Below, piece by piece: positions 52,749 through 60,983 of a stretch of 64,000 nucleotides of DNA (its first letter is position 1; each line of letters starts with the position of its first letter). The stretch is from CBDDDW01 sp965226805 (GTDB taxonomy: Bacteria; Chloroflexota; Dehalococcoidia; Lucifugimonadales; JAGWBF01). The notes beneath the pieces are model-generated. The model was given only the letters and a program-made list of their open reading frames with translations. It was not told the origin of the DNA and ran no database searches. A program made the position numbers and the translations under genes. The DNA is taken from assembly GCA_965226805.1 (NCBI GenBank), contig CBDDDW010000028.1, positions 248,001 through 312,000 of the forward strand. The letters run 5' to 3'.

Positions 52749-53591
52749 ATGAAAGCTCTTAAGCTCAATAGGCCCGTGGCATTTATCGATGTGGAGACTA
52801 CTGGCCTTAGCCCCTCCTACGACCGGATAATAGAATTGACCGCTCTCAAGGTTCACCCTGACGGAACCGAGGAGCTAAAGAGTCAGAGGATGAATCCTGG
52901 GATGCAGATTCCTGCAGAGGCTACCGCCATTCACGGTATCACCAACGAGGACGTGGCCGACAAACCCGAGTTTCGACAATATGCCCGTAGCCTGAAGGAC
53001 TTCTTTGACGACTGTGATATAGGAGGGTTCGGAGTTAAGAGGTTTGACCTCCCTATTCTGGAAGCAGAATTCAAGAGAGCAGGAGTGGAGTTTTCCAGTG
53101 AGGGCCGTTTCATTCTCGATGCGCTAGTAATCTACCATAAGCTTGAACCTCGTGACTTGTTCGCAGCCTACAGGAAGTATTGTGGCAAGGAGTTAGAGGG
53201 AGCTCACGGCTCAGGTGTCGACGTCAAAGCGGCGTCAGAAGTTCTGGATTGCCAGTTGGAGCAGCATCCTGACCTACCCAGGGAGGTGGCTGAGCTAGAC
53301 GCTTTCTGCAACCCACGAGATCCGAACTGGATTGACAGCGAGGGTAAATTCGTGTGGTGTGAAGGAGAAGCTGCTCTCAACTTCGGGCAATACAAAGGAA
53401 GGTTGCTGAGGCAGGTGGTTGACGATGACCCGGAATATATACAATGGGTCGCCTCCGCAGATTTCTCGACTGAAGTTAAGGGGATTGCGGCGGGCTCTAT
53501 GAACGCCAAGTTCCCGCTAAACGAGGCTCATTCTACTTGCGACACGCCCTCGTTTCGGGAACCGGACGATGTACACCCCATCAATACTTGA
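52749..53591 (+). CDS. DEDDh 3'-5' exonuclease with ExoX-like C-terminal domain
   Basis: A 280-residue nuclease starting at ATG 52749 (CAGGAGAGG upstream); the longer frame from 52626 has no family match. Exo I is FIDVETTGLSPSYDRIIELT (Asp-Glu), Exo II is GFGVKRFDLPILEAEF (Asp), and Exo III is AHGSGVDVKAASEVL with the His and last Asp. It degrades DNA from 3' ends, like DnaQ-type proofreading or ExoX repair nucleases. The C-terminal part (ALNFGQYKGRLLRQVVDDDP, YIQWVASADFSTEVKGIA) is the small domain seen after ExoX-type nucleases. No polymerase gene is adjacent. Confidence 0.85.
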   Translation: MKALKLNRPVAFIDVETTGLSPSYDRIIELTALKVHPDGTEELKSQRMNPGMQIPAEATAIHGITNEDVADKPEFRQYARSLKDFFDDCDIGGFGVKRFDLPILEAEFKRAGVEFSSEGRFILDALVIYHKLEPRDLFAAYRKYCGKELEGAHGSGVDVKAASEVLDCQLEQHPDLPREVAELDAFCNPRDPNWIDSEGKFVWCEGEAALNFGQYKGRLLRQVVDDDPEYIQWVASADFSTEVKGIAAGSMNAKFPLNEAHSTCDTPSFREPDDVHPINT

Positions 53592-53759
53592 ATGCTGGCT
53601 CAGCAGGAGGGTTGTCTAGCGGAGCGTATACTCTGCGAGACTAAGTATGGGCGCGTCGAACTGGGCCAGGATGCGCAGAGATGTGGCTCTGGCGATGCCG
53701 GTACAAGGATGGTGCATGGGCTGAGGCAATTAATCCCAAACACACAAAGTACGCCTCGA

Positions 53760-55118
53760 TCAAAAGAGCGTCAGGTACCGCTCGATCTCCCATGGGGTCA
53801 CCTGACCGTGGTACTCCCGCCACTCGGCTTCTTTCAGTTTGACGAACTCCTCGTAGATGACCCCCAGGGAATCCTTTACTAGCTCGTCTCGTTTCAACTC
53901 AGCCAGCGACTCAGCCAATGTCTGGGGCAGGAGACCTATGCCACGGCGGCGGATTTCCTCTAGGCCTAGTTGGTACAGGTTCCCCAGGTTCGGCTCCCCG
54001 GGGTCTATCTTTCTTCGTATTCCGTCGAGTCCAGCCGTTGCATAGGCGGCGAGGGCGAGGTAAGGATTGCAAGCCGCTGACATAGTGCGATCTTCGAGAT
54101 GGCCAGATCCAGCGGTACGAATCATCTGGGTCCTATTGTTGTTACCGTAAGAGACGAACGCGGGTGTCCACACAAAGTAAGACTTGGGGTCCATTAGAAC
54201 GGGCCCTACTTGCAGCCGTTTGTAGCAGTTTACTGTGGGTGACATGACCGCGCACAATGCCGGAGCGTGGTCGAGGATCCCACCAATGAAATGATACGCC
54301 AGCTCGGACAGCCCTAGCCCCTTAGGGTCCTCCTCGTCAAGAAACAGGTTCTGCCCGGTAGCCTCGTCCGCCAAGTGGTAGTGAATGTGGCCTCCGCTGC
54401 CGACGCGGTCTGTGAAGGGCTTCGCCATATGTGTGGCGATAGCACCATATTTCTGGCCGTATTGACTAGTCAGCATCCTAAAGAAAGTATAACGGTCGGC
54501 TGTGGTCATAGCGTCGGAGTATACGAAGTTGATCTCATATTGGCCGTTGGCGTCTTCGTGGTCACATTGGTACAGCTCCCAACCGACGCGGCTCATGGCA
54601 TCCATCACGTCGCGTAGATACTCCATCGCGTTTGAGGTGCCTTTGAAGTCGTAACACGGATTACGCAGGCTGTCCACGCCGGCCGGGTCCCATACGCCTA
54701 TCGACCCATCCTCTTTCTTGGTGACGAGAAAATGCTCGGGCTCGATGCCGACGTTGAAGACGTATCCCTCACGCCGCAGGCAGGACAGGACCCTCTTTAG
54801 GTTTTGGCGGGGGCAAGACATGTACGGCTGGTCGTCGACGTACAGGTCGCTGGCAAAGCGTCCAATGCCTCGGGACCACGGAACCAGTGTGTAAGTATCA
54901 AGATCGATCCGTGCCATCATCTCCTGGGAGTGCGGGCCCTGCCCCATCCCAGGCAAAGCCTCGCCGGCAAACCCGGCGCCGTAATCTATCATCTCATCCA
55001 ATCGGGCGACGGGCACCATTTTTACCTTAGGGGAGCCATTCAGGTCGACGAACTGGACAAGCAGGTACTGAACTTCGTCGTTCCTAATACGTATTCGAGT
55101 TTCTTCTCGTATGTCCAT
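53760..55118 (-). CDS. Glutamine synthetase-like ligase (GlnT/type III-like, possible gamma-glutamylamine synthetase)
   Basis: A 452-residue member of the glutamine synthetase family. Motifs are GIEPEHFLVTKKEDGSIGVW, CDHEDANGQYEINFVYSDAM, the metal loop DRVGSGGHIHYHLADEATGQ, and the C-terminal NNNRTQMIRTAGSGHLEDRT and ACNPYLALAAYATAG. It ligates an amine to the gamma-carboxyl of glutamate with ATP in the cytoplasm. GlnT-type enzymes can use ammonia or methylamine; in this cluster, after two amine-forming decarboxylases, a larger amine is a reasonable candidate (inference). It is the last gene of a minus-strand set of four and begins 99 bp after the DUF3326 gene. Confidence 0.85.
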   Translation of the reverse strand: MDIREETRIRIRNDEVQYLLVQFVDLNGSPKVKMVPVARLDEMIDYGAGFAGEALPGMGQGPHSQEMMARIDLDTYTLVPWSRGIGRFASDLYVDDQPYMSCPRQNLKRVLSCLRREGYVFNVGIEPEHFLVTKKEDGSIGVWDPAGVDSLRNPCYDFKGTSNAMEYLRDVMDAMSRVGWELYQCDHEDANGQYEINFVYSDAMTTADRYTFFRMLTSQYGQKYGAIATHMAKPFTDRVGSGGHIHYHLADEATGQNLFLDEEDPKGLGLSELAYHFIGGILDHAPALCAVMSPTVNCYKRLQVGPVLMDPKSYFVWTPAFVSYGNNNRTQMIRTAGSGHLEDRTMSAACNPYLALAAYATAGLDGIRRKIDPGEPNLGNLYQLGLEEIRRRGIGLLPQTLAESLAELKRDELVKDSLGVIYEEFVKLKEAEWREYHGQVTPWEIERYLTLF

Positions 55119-55217
55119 AACAGAGCGACCCCATCAATATGTAGATAATTCTGCTAGGGCCAGTAGTGCAGAATCGTCAAAGAGCCGTGGTGCAACTCAT
55201 GCACTTGGGTAATGGAA

Positions 55218-56567
55218 TCAAGGTACTGCGGTCTTGGTTAGTGGACTTGCTGACGTTGCCTGAGTATTCTCATCTGAAACTGGTTTTCGGCGTACTGCCT
55301 TGGGATCAATCCCCGCCCTCAGGGCTGCCAATACTCCGGCCGCTTCCCAGTAATTTTCAACGATTCGGAGTTGTCCAGGCGCCCATGGTAATGCTGTGAG
55401 GTCATTCCTCATCACATTCTCGTTTTCCCTCACGGCGATTACGGGGATTCCCTGTTCCAGCGCCGCGAATGTAGGCAAGCCCAAACACCGGTCTGGAATT
55501 ACCAGACAGGAAATATCACGCGCTGTCAGTACGCTCGGCTCCACCATCGTCTCCTCATCGGTCACGATCTTCGGGCTTCTCTGAAGGCCCTTGAGGACAC
55601 ATTGAAAGAAACTGACTGAGATAACCTCGGCGGCCATTCTGGGGTCGACCACTCCGGTATCAATATCCAAAACAGCTTGCGACTCTAGCATTGGCGCGTG
55701 CGCCGATGGCACATTATACAGACTTGAAATGACATGGGAGAGCATCGATTCGACCCCGCCCCAAGGGTTGACCGTGCTGCCGTCGCCCCACCAATAGTCA
55801 CCATAGTAGTGGAAAGGGGCAGAGACCACGGACGAAACAGCTATAGCATCAAATTCTTCGCGGTGGGCGTCCAGTAAATCAAACAGGTTATCGAAACCCT
55901 CTACGCTGCCAGCCGCCCTTCCAGAAGCTGTATACTCCGCGCTCATCAGCAGTGGGCGCTCCAACTCAACGATTCTAGTGCAGTTTAGTCCATAAGAGGA
56001 GCGGGCGGCGTTGACGGCATTGACCGCCATGCGGGTGAAGAACGGGTCAGAATGGGAGTCGATCAGGGCCAACACCCGGTTGGCACGTACTGGCTGCAAT
56101 CCGATGGTACCCATCAGCAACCGGGATAGAATGCTCCCCTCCACGTAAAGAGCATTCGGAGGCATTTCGTTGATATCAGATGCGTTTACGACGTTGGGAT
56201 GAATAATCAGGGTGTCGCAAAGGGGCGCCAGCAACTGAGCCACTGGGGTAGCATCACCTGCGTGTCCACCGATCGCAGCACCTATTCCGGTGGGGATCAC
56301 CAGAGCAATGTTGAACCGACTGACGTCTTCTATCCGCCTCCTGCGAAACGCCAAGGCGAGGTCCCGGGGGAAACGGCGTGAGTCCTCGGTTTCCCGAAAT
56401 GTCGTGACATCGCATTTGTAATTATCGTGGCTAGACTCGGTGACAACAAACCTCACCACTGCCGCATCATGAGCGACGCGCTCCTTGGTCTGTTGTGCCA
56501 ACCATTCGAGGATGCTGCCTTCCCTAGGGGGACCAGGGAGATTAAGTTCAATCTCTGAAAGATCCAT
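55218..56567 (-). CDS. DUF3326 family protein
   Basis: A 449-residue protein that I recognise as DUF3326, a family of unknown function mainly known from cyanobacteria. Hallmarks are NIALVIPTGIGAAIGGHAGD (a glycine-rich P-loop-like turn), DTLIIHPNVVNASDINEMPP, NALYVEGSILSRLLMGTIGL, and near the end CLVIPDRCLGLPTFAALEQG with PVIAVRENENVMRNDLTALP. No signal peptide or membrane segment. It overlaps the preceding decarboxylase gene by 20 bp (56548-56567), so translational coupling is likely. Its presence between two PLP decarboxylases and a glutamine synthetase-like ligase suggests a role in the same amine pathway, perhaps in handling a small metabolite. Confidence 0.7.
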   Translation of the reverse strand: MDLSEIELNLPGPPREGSILEWLAQQTKERVAHDAAVVRFVVTESSHDNYKCDVTTFRETEDSRRFPRDLALAFRRRRIEDVSRFNIALVIPTGIGAAIGGHAGDATPVAQLLAPLCDTLIIHPNVVNASDINEMPPNALYVEGSILSRLLMGTIGLQPVRANRVLALIDSHSDPFFTRMAVNAVNAARSSYGLNCTRIVELERPLLMSAEYTASGRAAGSVEGFDNLFDLLDAHREEFDAIAVSSVVSAPFHYYGDYWWGDGSTVNPWGGVESMLSHVISSLYNVPSAHAPMLESQAVLDIDTGVVDPRMAAEVISVSFFQCVLKGLQRSPKIVTDEETMVEPSVLTARDISCLVIPDRCLGLPTFAALEQGIPVIAVRENENVMRNDLTALPWAPGQLRIVENYWEAAGVLAALRAGIDPKAVRRKPVSDENTQATSASPLTKTAVP

Positions 56568-57774
56568 TGGAGTCGAACCCCCATCTTTGAGAATGTTCTT
56601 CTAATGTGAATTCCTTGACCAGGGTGAGAGTCCGGTCGGGCCTAAGCGAATAGATCGATGGCAACAGAAGACCGTTAAAATTGTGGGCCTTGACCAGATT
56701 ATAGGCCCCGACACCAGTCACGACCAACTTCGATCCAACGCCAAGAGGCTTGGCGAAGGAGTACTCACCGAATACATCACCCGCTAAACACGTCGAACCG
56801 GCCAGGATGTAACTATAATCGCCTTCCTTGAAATCCAACAGAACATCAGGCCGCCATTGATATTCGAACACTTCTGGCAAATGGTTCACAGAGGTGTCTA
56901 GGACCGCTATCATTTTGCCTTCGAGCTCGATCATATCAATTATGCTTGAAACTAGGAAGCCGGCGTCTCTCACAAAAGCCGAGCCGGGCTCGATGAACAC
57001 CTCAAGAGAATATCTCGACTTTAGCAACCATACCGCTTCATAAAATGCTTCGATGTTAACGCTGTATGCGTCGAACAAGTACCCGCCACCCAGGTTGATC
57101 CATTCCAAGCTCTTCAGGAGCCGACTTAGATCATTTTCAACCTTTTGAACCGTCGAAAGAAGCTCTTGAAAATCGGGGGAACCGTAGTTGTTATGGATGA
57201 GCAACCCGCTCAGTCCCGGTACACACTCGGCGCCATGGTCTAGCGATTCTCTCACTTTGCTTATGGATTCTCCTAGTTTGGAGTACGGCCGAGAAGGGTC
57301 ATATCTCGAATCTCCGAGAAATGACAACTCGGGATTAACACGCAACCCAACCTTGACCTTTCCGGCCACCTCATCTCGATGACGCCATAATTGGGAAAAC
57401 GAGTTGAATGAGATATAGTCGCAAAGCTCAGAAATCTGCCCTATCTCGCTGGGCCTCAAGCCAGGGGTTGTTAGATGTACCGTCCCTGCTGTCCGGAGCT
57501 CATTTCGGGCTATTTTTGATTCGAACAGGGAACTGGCGGAAAGCCCATGGACACTCGGAGCGATTAGTTTCAGGACACCCGGTAACGTAAGGGGTTTGAG
57601 GGCGTAAAGCAATACGCACCCTGCCTCGTCGGCAATCTTACGCATATGCTCGCATCTATGACGAATGTATTCCTCGTCGTAGACGAACGCTGGGGTATTA
57701 ACTGATTCGAAGACTTCCGGAAGGACATCGCCGAGAGCTGGTTCAGATTCGAAGTTGCTTTTTACGCCGCCCAT
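56548..57774 (-). CDS. PLP-dependent decarboxylase, carboxynorspermidine decarboxylase (NspC)-like, copy B
   Basis: A 408-residue fold-type III PLP enzyme (alanine racemase-like barrel plus C-terminal beta domain). The PLP Lys is Lys-60 in VLLYALKPLTLPGVLKLIAP. Also present are GLLIHNNYGSPDFQELL, the glycine loop WINLGGGYLFDAY, VFIEPGSAFVRDAGFLVSS, the Cys-Asp pair in ILAGSTCLAGDVFGEYSF, and GVGAYNLVKAHNFNG. The overall pattern fits NspC, which makes norspermidine or spermidine from the carboxy form, but the HNN motif differs from the usual HTL of NspC, so the substrate may be another carboxylated amine or diamino acid. It overlaps DUF3326 by 20 bp and has a paralogue upstream. Confidence 0.8.
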   Translation of the reverse strand: MGGVKSNFESEPALGDVLPEVFESVNTPAFVYDEEYIRHRCEHMRKIADEAGCVLLYALKPLTLPGVLKLIAPSVHGLSASSLFESKIARNELRTAGTVHLTTPGLRPSEIGQISELCDYISFNSFSQLWRHRDEVAGKVKVGLRVNPELSFLGDSRYDPSRPYSKLGESISKVRESLDHGAECVPGLSGLLIHNNYGSPDFQELLSTVQKVENDLSRLLKSLEWINLGGGYLFDAYSVNIEAFYEAVWLLKSRYSLEVFIEPGSAFVRDAGFLVSSIIDMIELEGKMIAVLDTSVNHLPEVFEYQWRPDVLLDFKEGDYSYILAGSTCLAGDVFGEYSFAKPLGVGSKLVVTGVGAYNLVKAHNFNGLLLPSIYSLRPDRTLTLVKEFTLEEHSQRWGFDSNGSFRD

Positions 57775-57961
57775 TTTTCGTGTGCTTTAGCCTCTCGCGC
57801 CTTGAGTCAGTCCTTACCCGTCTTCACCTTCGGTTGTGTCCGATTCAGGCAGGTACCCCTGCGGAAGGCGCCCTCGCGGCCTCGTTCTTGGACTGCAAGA
57901 CCCGGACAAGTAGAGTAATCTAGTCGCCGGGACTAAAATCGGCGCGTGTCAGATCAACCAG

Positions 57962-59209
57962 TCAGTTCCGCTCAACCATGGACAAATGCTCAGCGGTGAA
58001 GCCCCATCGGGACGCGAACTCTTGTAAAGTAAATTGCTTTTTCAAAACAAGATCAGCATCGGGGGTCAATGCATATATAGACGGCAGATTTAGGCCGTTA
58101 AACGAATGAGCCTTTGTCAGAGTGTATGCGCCCATATCGATGAAGATGACCTGAGATCCTACTTCCAAAGGCTTCGTGAAGGAATATTCCCCGAAGAGGT
58201 CTCCGGCAAGGCAGGTAGAACCACATAGGATGTAGACAAAGGCCCCGTCTTCGGCGTCCCCAAATACATCCGGCCTGAATTGATATTCAAATATCTCAGG
58301 CATGTGGTTCACAGAGGTATCTAGCACCACGATCGATTTGTCGCCGCTTTGAAAGATATCGAGTACTGTGGATACAAGATAGCCCGCTTCTCGCACAATA
58401 GCCGCGCCTGGTTCGAGAAATACTTCTACACGGTACTTTGAACGCAACTTTCCGATAGCTTCATCAAGCTGTGTTTCATTAATACTGTCCTCATCGAACA
58501 AGTATCCCCCGCCCAAGTTTACCCATTCTAAACTTGGCAGCAATCCATCCAATTGGTTCTCAAGGTCGATCACAGTCGTCAGCAGTTCGCCGAAATCCAG
58601 CGAATCGCAATTGTTGTGAACGTGCAGGCCGGTTAGCCCATCCCAGGAAGTGGAATCCGCACATAATGCTTTCAGCATACTGTCTAGTGGTACGCCAAGC
58701 TTTGAATTCTTGGCGCAGGGGTCGTAGCGAGGGTCTTCGACGAATGACTGTTGAGGGTTCACCCTCAGTCCTTGTTTGACCCTACTGGGCAAACTTCCTT
58801 TATGAAGGCGCCACTGAGATAGCGAGTTGAACGAGATGTAGTTACAGATTTCAGAAAGAGTGCTAACCTCCTCTGGTCTTAGACTTGGAGTTGTCAAGTG
58901 AATGGTACCGAATGACGGTACCACGGAGCGCGCTAAACTCGCCTCAAATAGCGAGCTTGTGGAGAAACCATCGACGTACGGGGCTATGAGTCTTAGCACA
59001 TCGGCGAACATGAGGGGCTTGAGCGAATAAAGCAGCTTAGCACCGGCTCGATTAGCCGCCCGCCGTATATGAGCGCTGCGCTCGGTGATCGCTTCTTCGT
59101 CATAGACGAAGGCAGGGGTATCTAGACCTTGGCAGCCACGTCGAAAGCACTCCATCATTGCCGGCGATAGATAATCCAAGTCGTTTAGTTCAACTTGCGC
59201 AGGCACCAT
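57962..59209 (-). CDS. PLP-dependent decarboxylase, carboxynorspermidine decarboxylase (NspC)-like, copy A
   Basis: A 415-residue paralogue of copy B and the first gene of the minus-strand set. The PLP Lys is Lys-64 in AKLLYSLKPLMFADVLRLIA. Matching motifs are GLHVHNNCDSLDFGELLTTV, WVNLGGGYLFDEDSINETQL, VFLEPGAAIVREAGYLVSTV, CGSTCLAGDLFGEYSFTKPL and DMGAYTLTKAHSFNGLNLPS. All catalytic positions agree with copy B, so both look active. They could form a heterodimer (active sites of this fold lie at the dimer interface) or act in two consecutive decarboxylations. A near-consensus promoter is at 59300-59328. The gap to copy B is 187 bp, with no visible terminator. Confidence 0.8.
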   Translation of the reverse strand: MVPAQVELNDLDYLSPAMMECFRRGCQGLDTPAFVYDEEAITERSAHIRRAANRAGAKLLYSLKPLMFADVLRLIAPYVDGFSTSSLFEASLARSVVPSFGTIHLTTPSLRPEEVSTLSEICNYISFNSLSQWRLHKGSLPSRVKQGLRVNPQQSFVEDPRYDPCAKNSKLGVPLDSMLKALCADSTSWDGLTGLHVHNNCDSLDFGELLTTVIDLENQLDGLLPSLEWVNLGGGYLFDEDSINETQLDEAIGKLRSKYRVEVFLEPGAAIVREAGYLVSTVLDIFQSGDKSIVVLDTSVNHMPEIFEYQFRPDVFGDAEDGAFVYILCGSTCLAGDLFGEYSFTKPLEVGSQVIFIDMGAYTLTKAHSFNGLNLPSIYALTPDADLVLKKQFTLQEFASRWGFTAEHLSMVERN

Positions 59210-59299
59210 TAACCTCTCACCTGAGGTGTCATGCTGGACGTCGGAGCTCGGCAGACTGGTAGCGGGAAAGCTGCTTCCGGCGGGGTAGTAGACACGACA

Positions 59300-59328
59300 A
59301 AGATACCCGCATCATAACCCGGTGTCAA
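59300..59328 (-). promoter_or_regulatory. Promoter of the decarboxylase-ligase gene set
   Basis: On the minus strand TTGACA (59328-59323) and TATCTT (59305-59300) with a 17-base spacer; 91 bp before the start of copy A. Confidence 0.65.
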
Positions 59329-59385
59329 TCTTCTCTGGATGGACCACTCTTTGGAAGCAGTACAGCTACGGCAACAGAAAAGATA

Positions 59386-59415
59386 TTGACCGCATCCGGC
59401 ATCAGAAACTACAAT
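59386..59415 (+). promoter_or_regulatory. Promoter of the DUF4178-DUF350 operon
   Basis: TTGACC (59386-59391) and TACAAT (59410-59415) with an 18-base spacer. It starts 58 bp from the divergent promoter, so a single regulator could control both sets. The -35 coincides with a possible TTG start, which supports the later ATG 59464. Confidence 0.65.
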
Positions 59416-59463
59416 AGTACATCCATTGCTCCTATCGTGTTGAATCGCCTCCGGAGGCGCGTC

Positions 59464-60087
59464 ATGCTCAGGTCCCTATTTGGAAAGGACCGGAAGAAGC
59501 GCACATCGGACCTTAAGCCGCTTCCGTTGGATGACGGAATTCGGGGTGCGGTGGTTGGGGACCAATTAGCCATAGTGGGCTTGACAGAGGGGTTTGGCGA
59601 TGTCTACCGCAATATAGAGCGGCGGGATAGCTTTGTTGTAGAGGGAATTAACCGTTACGAAAGCGACACTGGGGAGTGGTTTGAGCTCTTAGGTGTAGAT
59701 GGAGAGAGACGGCTTTGGCTCGAGTGGGCGGATGAGGATGGCCTCTTCATCACGGCCACGACCGAGAAGAGGCCGATGGGTCTGTCCAGCGTGGGCCTTA
59801 CAGAGAGCGACCTAATCCGCATGGACGAGGAACATTCTATCGATAATTCTTTCTCCCATGGGGGCAAACGGTACATTTACAAGAACAGCCAAGAGGTCCT
59901 CTGTTACGAGGATGACGAAGGTGATGGCGAAGGATTTTACCTTTGGGACTTTGTCAGCGAGGAGAGAAGCCGGTTATTATCGGTAGTCAAGTGGGAGGGA
60001 ATGCCCTTCCAGGTTTTCATTAGCGAGATAGTTCCGCACGAAAACATCACTGTGCGAAAGGGTCGCAATCCAGGAAAAGGGGGCTAG
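59464..60087 (+). CDS. DUF4178 domain protein
   Basis: A 207-residue cytoplasmic protein with a DUF4178 domain (about residues 30-190): GAVVGDQLAIVGLTEGFGDV, then YESDTGEWFELLGVDGERRL, WLEWADEDGLFITATTEKRP and FYLWDFVSEERSRLLSVVKW. The function of the domain is unknown; it occurs near DUF350 and polyamine genes in several bacteria, as here. The ATG at 59464 has CCGGAGG six bases upstream and its promoter just before it; a longer frame from 59386 runs through the promoter. It is followed after 8 bp by the DUF350 gene, so one operon. Confidence 0.75.
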   Translation: MLRSLFGKDRKKRTSDLKPLPLDDGIRGAVVGDQLAIVGLTEGFGDVYRNIERRDSFVVEGINRYESDTGEWFELLGVDGERRLWLEWADEDGLFITATTEKRPMGLSSVGLTESDLIRMDEEHSIDNSFSHGGKRYIYKNSQEVLCYEDDEGDGEGFYLWDFVSEERSRLLSVVKWEGMPFQVFISEIVPHENITVRKGRNPGKGG

Positions 60088-60095
60088 GTAAGATT

Positions 60096-60983
60096 ATGGG
60101 TGACGCATTTGTCGACACTCTGGAGACTATCCCACGTGGGCTCATATACGCCGCGTTGGGGTTGGGGATTTTGACGCTGGGCAAGATTCTGAGGGACCTC
60201 TTAACACCTTACCGTATCGATGAGCAGGTCACCAAGAAGAAGAATCTTGCCGTGTCCCTGCGGCTCTCAGGGTACCTTATCGGCATCATTTTGGTGTTCC
60301 TGGGCGCCCTATACCAACCCCTTTTGGTCTCGTCCGTGGACGGACTCGGGTTCAACCGTGAGTTCGGTGAGGATGTATTGGAGGTGTTCTTATACAGCCT
60401 GGCCGGAATCGCGGCGCTAAACGTGGTCAGAATTCTTGTAAACCGGCTGGTACTGTACAAATTCGACCTCGAAAAGGAGATACTAGAGGACCAGAATGTA
60501 GGGGCCGCCGCCGTAGAATTCGGCACCTACATCGCTACCGCGCTTTTGATCGCCGGGGCAGCCTCAGGTGAGGGTGGAGGACCCGACGTGGCCCTGGCGT
60601 TCTTTGGGTTAGGCTTGGTAGCGCTGATGCTTTTCGCGCTTTTTTATCAGATCACCACACCCTTCGATATCCATAAGGAGATCGAGGGCGACAACGCGGC
60701 TGTGGGTATCGCGCTGGGGGGTAACCTGATCGCCATGGGTCTTGTGACTTTCAAGGCGGTGTTCGGGAGTTTCGACGGCTGGAGTGAAGCTATAGCGGCA
60801 TTTATCACCTTCGCGGTTGTCGGCTTCTTATTGCTGTTCGTGCTGCGGCTGATGATCGACTTCCTGCTGCTTCCCAAGGTGAAGATATCGAACGAGCTAG
60901 CCGCGGAGCGCAACGTGGGTGTGGCCTTTATCGAGAGCGCGGTGGTGATCAGCGCATCACTCATCCTTTTCTTCGCCATCTGA
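60096..60983 (+). CDS. DUF350 membrane protein with four internal repeats
   Basis: A 295-residue inner-membrane protein with about eight helices. Four times a charged motif precedes a small-residue helix: YRIDEQVTKKKNLAVSLRLS, FDLEKEILEDQNVGAAAVEF, FDIHKEIEGDNAAVGIALGG and VKISNELAAERNVGVAFIES. Each unit is a DUF350 half, so the gene looks like a double tandem duplication. DUF350 proteins are often found with PspA-like, DUF4178 and polyamine genes (for example YjfL of the yjf operon in enterobacteria) and are thought to act in envelope stress or membrane ion handling. Its 3' end overlaps the converging gene by 27 bp. Confidence 0.85.
   Translation: MGDAFVDTLETIPRGLIYAALGLGILTLGKILRDLLTPYRIDEQVTKKKNLAVSLRLSGYLIGIILVFLGALYQPLLVSSVDGLGFNREFGEDVLEVFLYSLAGIAALNVVRILVNRLVLYKFDLEKEILEDQNVGAAAVEFGTYIATALLIAGAASGEGGGPDVALAFFGLGLVALMLFALFYQITTPFDIHKEIEGDNAAVGIALGGNLIAMGLVTFKAVFGSFDGWSEAIAAFITFAVVGFLLLFVLRLMIDFLLLPKVKISNELAAERNVGVAFIESAVVISASLILFFAI

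Noticed and set aside
53592..53882. Open frame after the exonuclease gene
   Set aside because: It overlaps the end of the glutamine synthetase-like gene on the other strand and has no ribosome site or family match.
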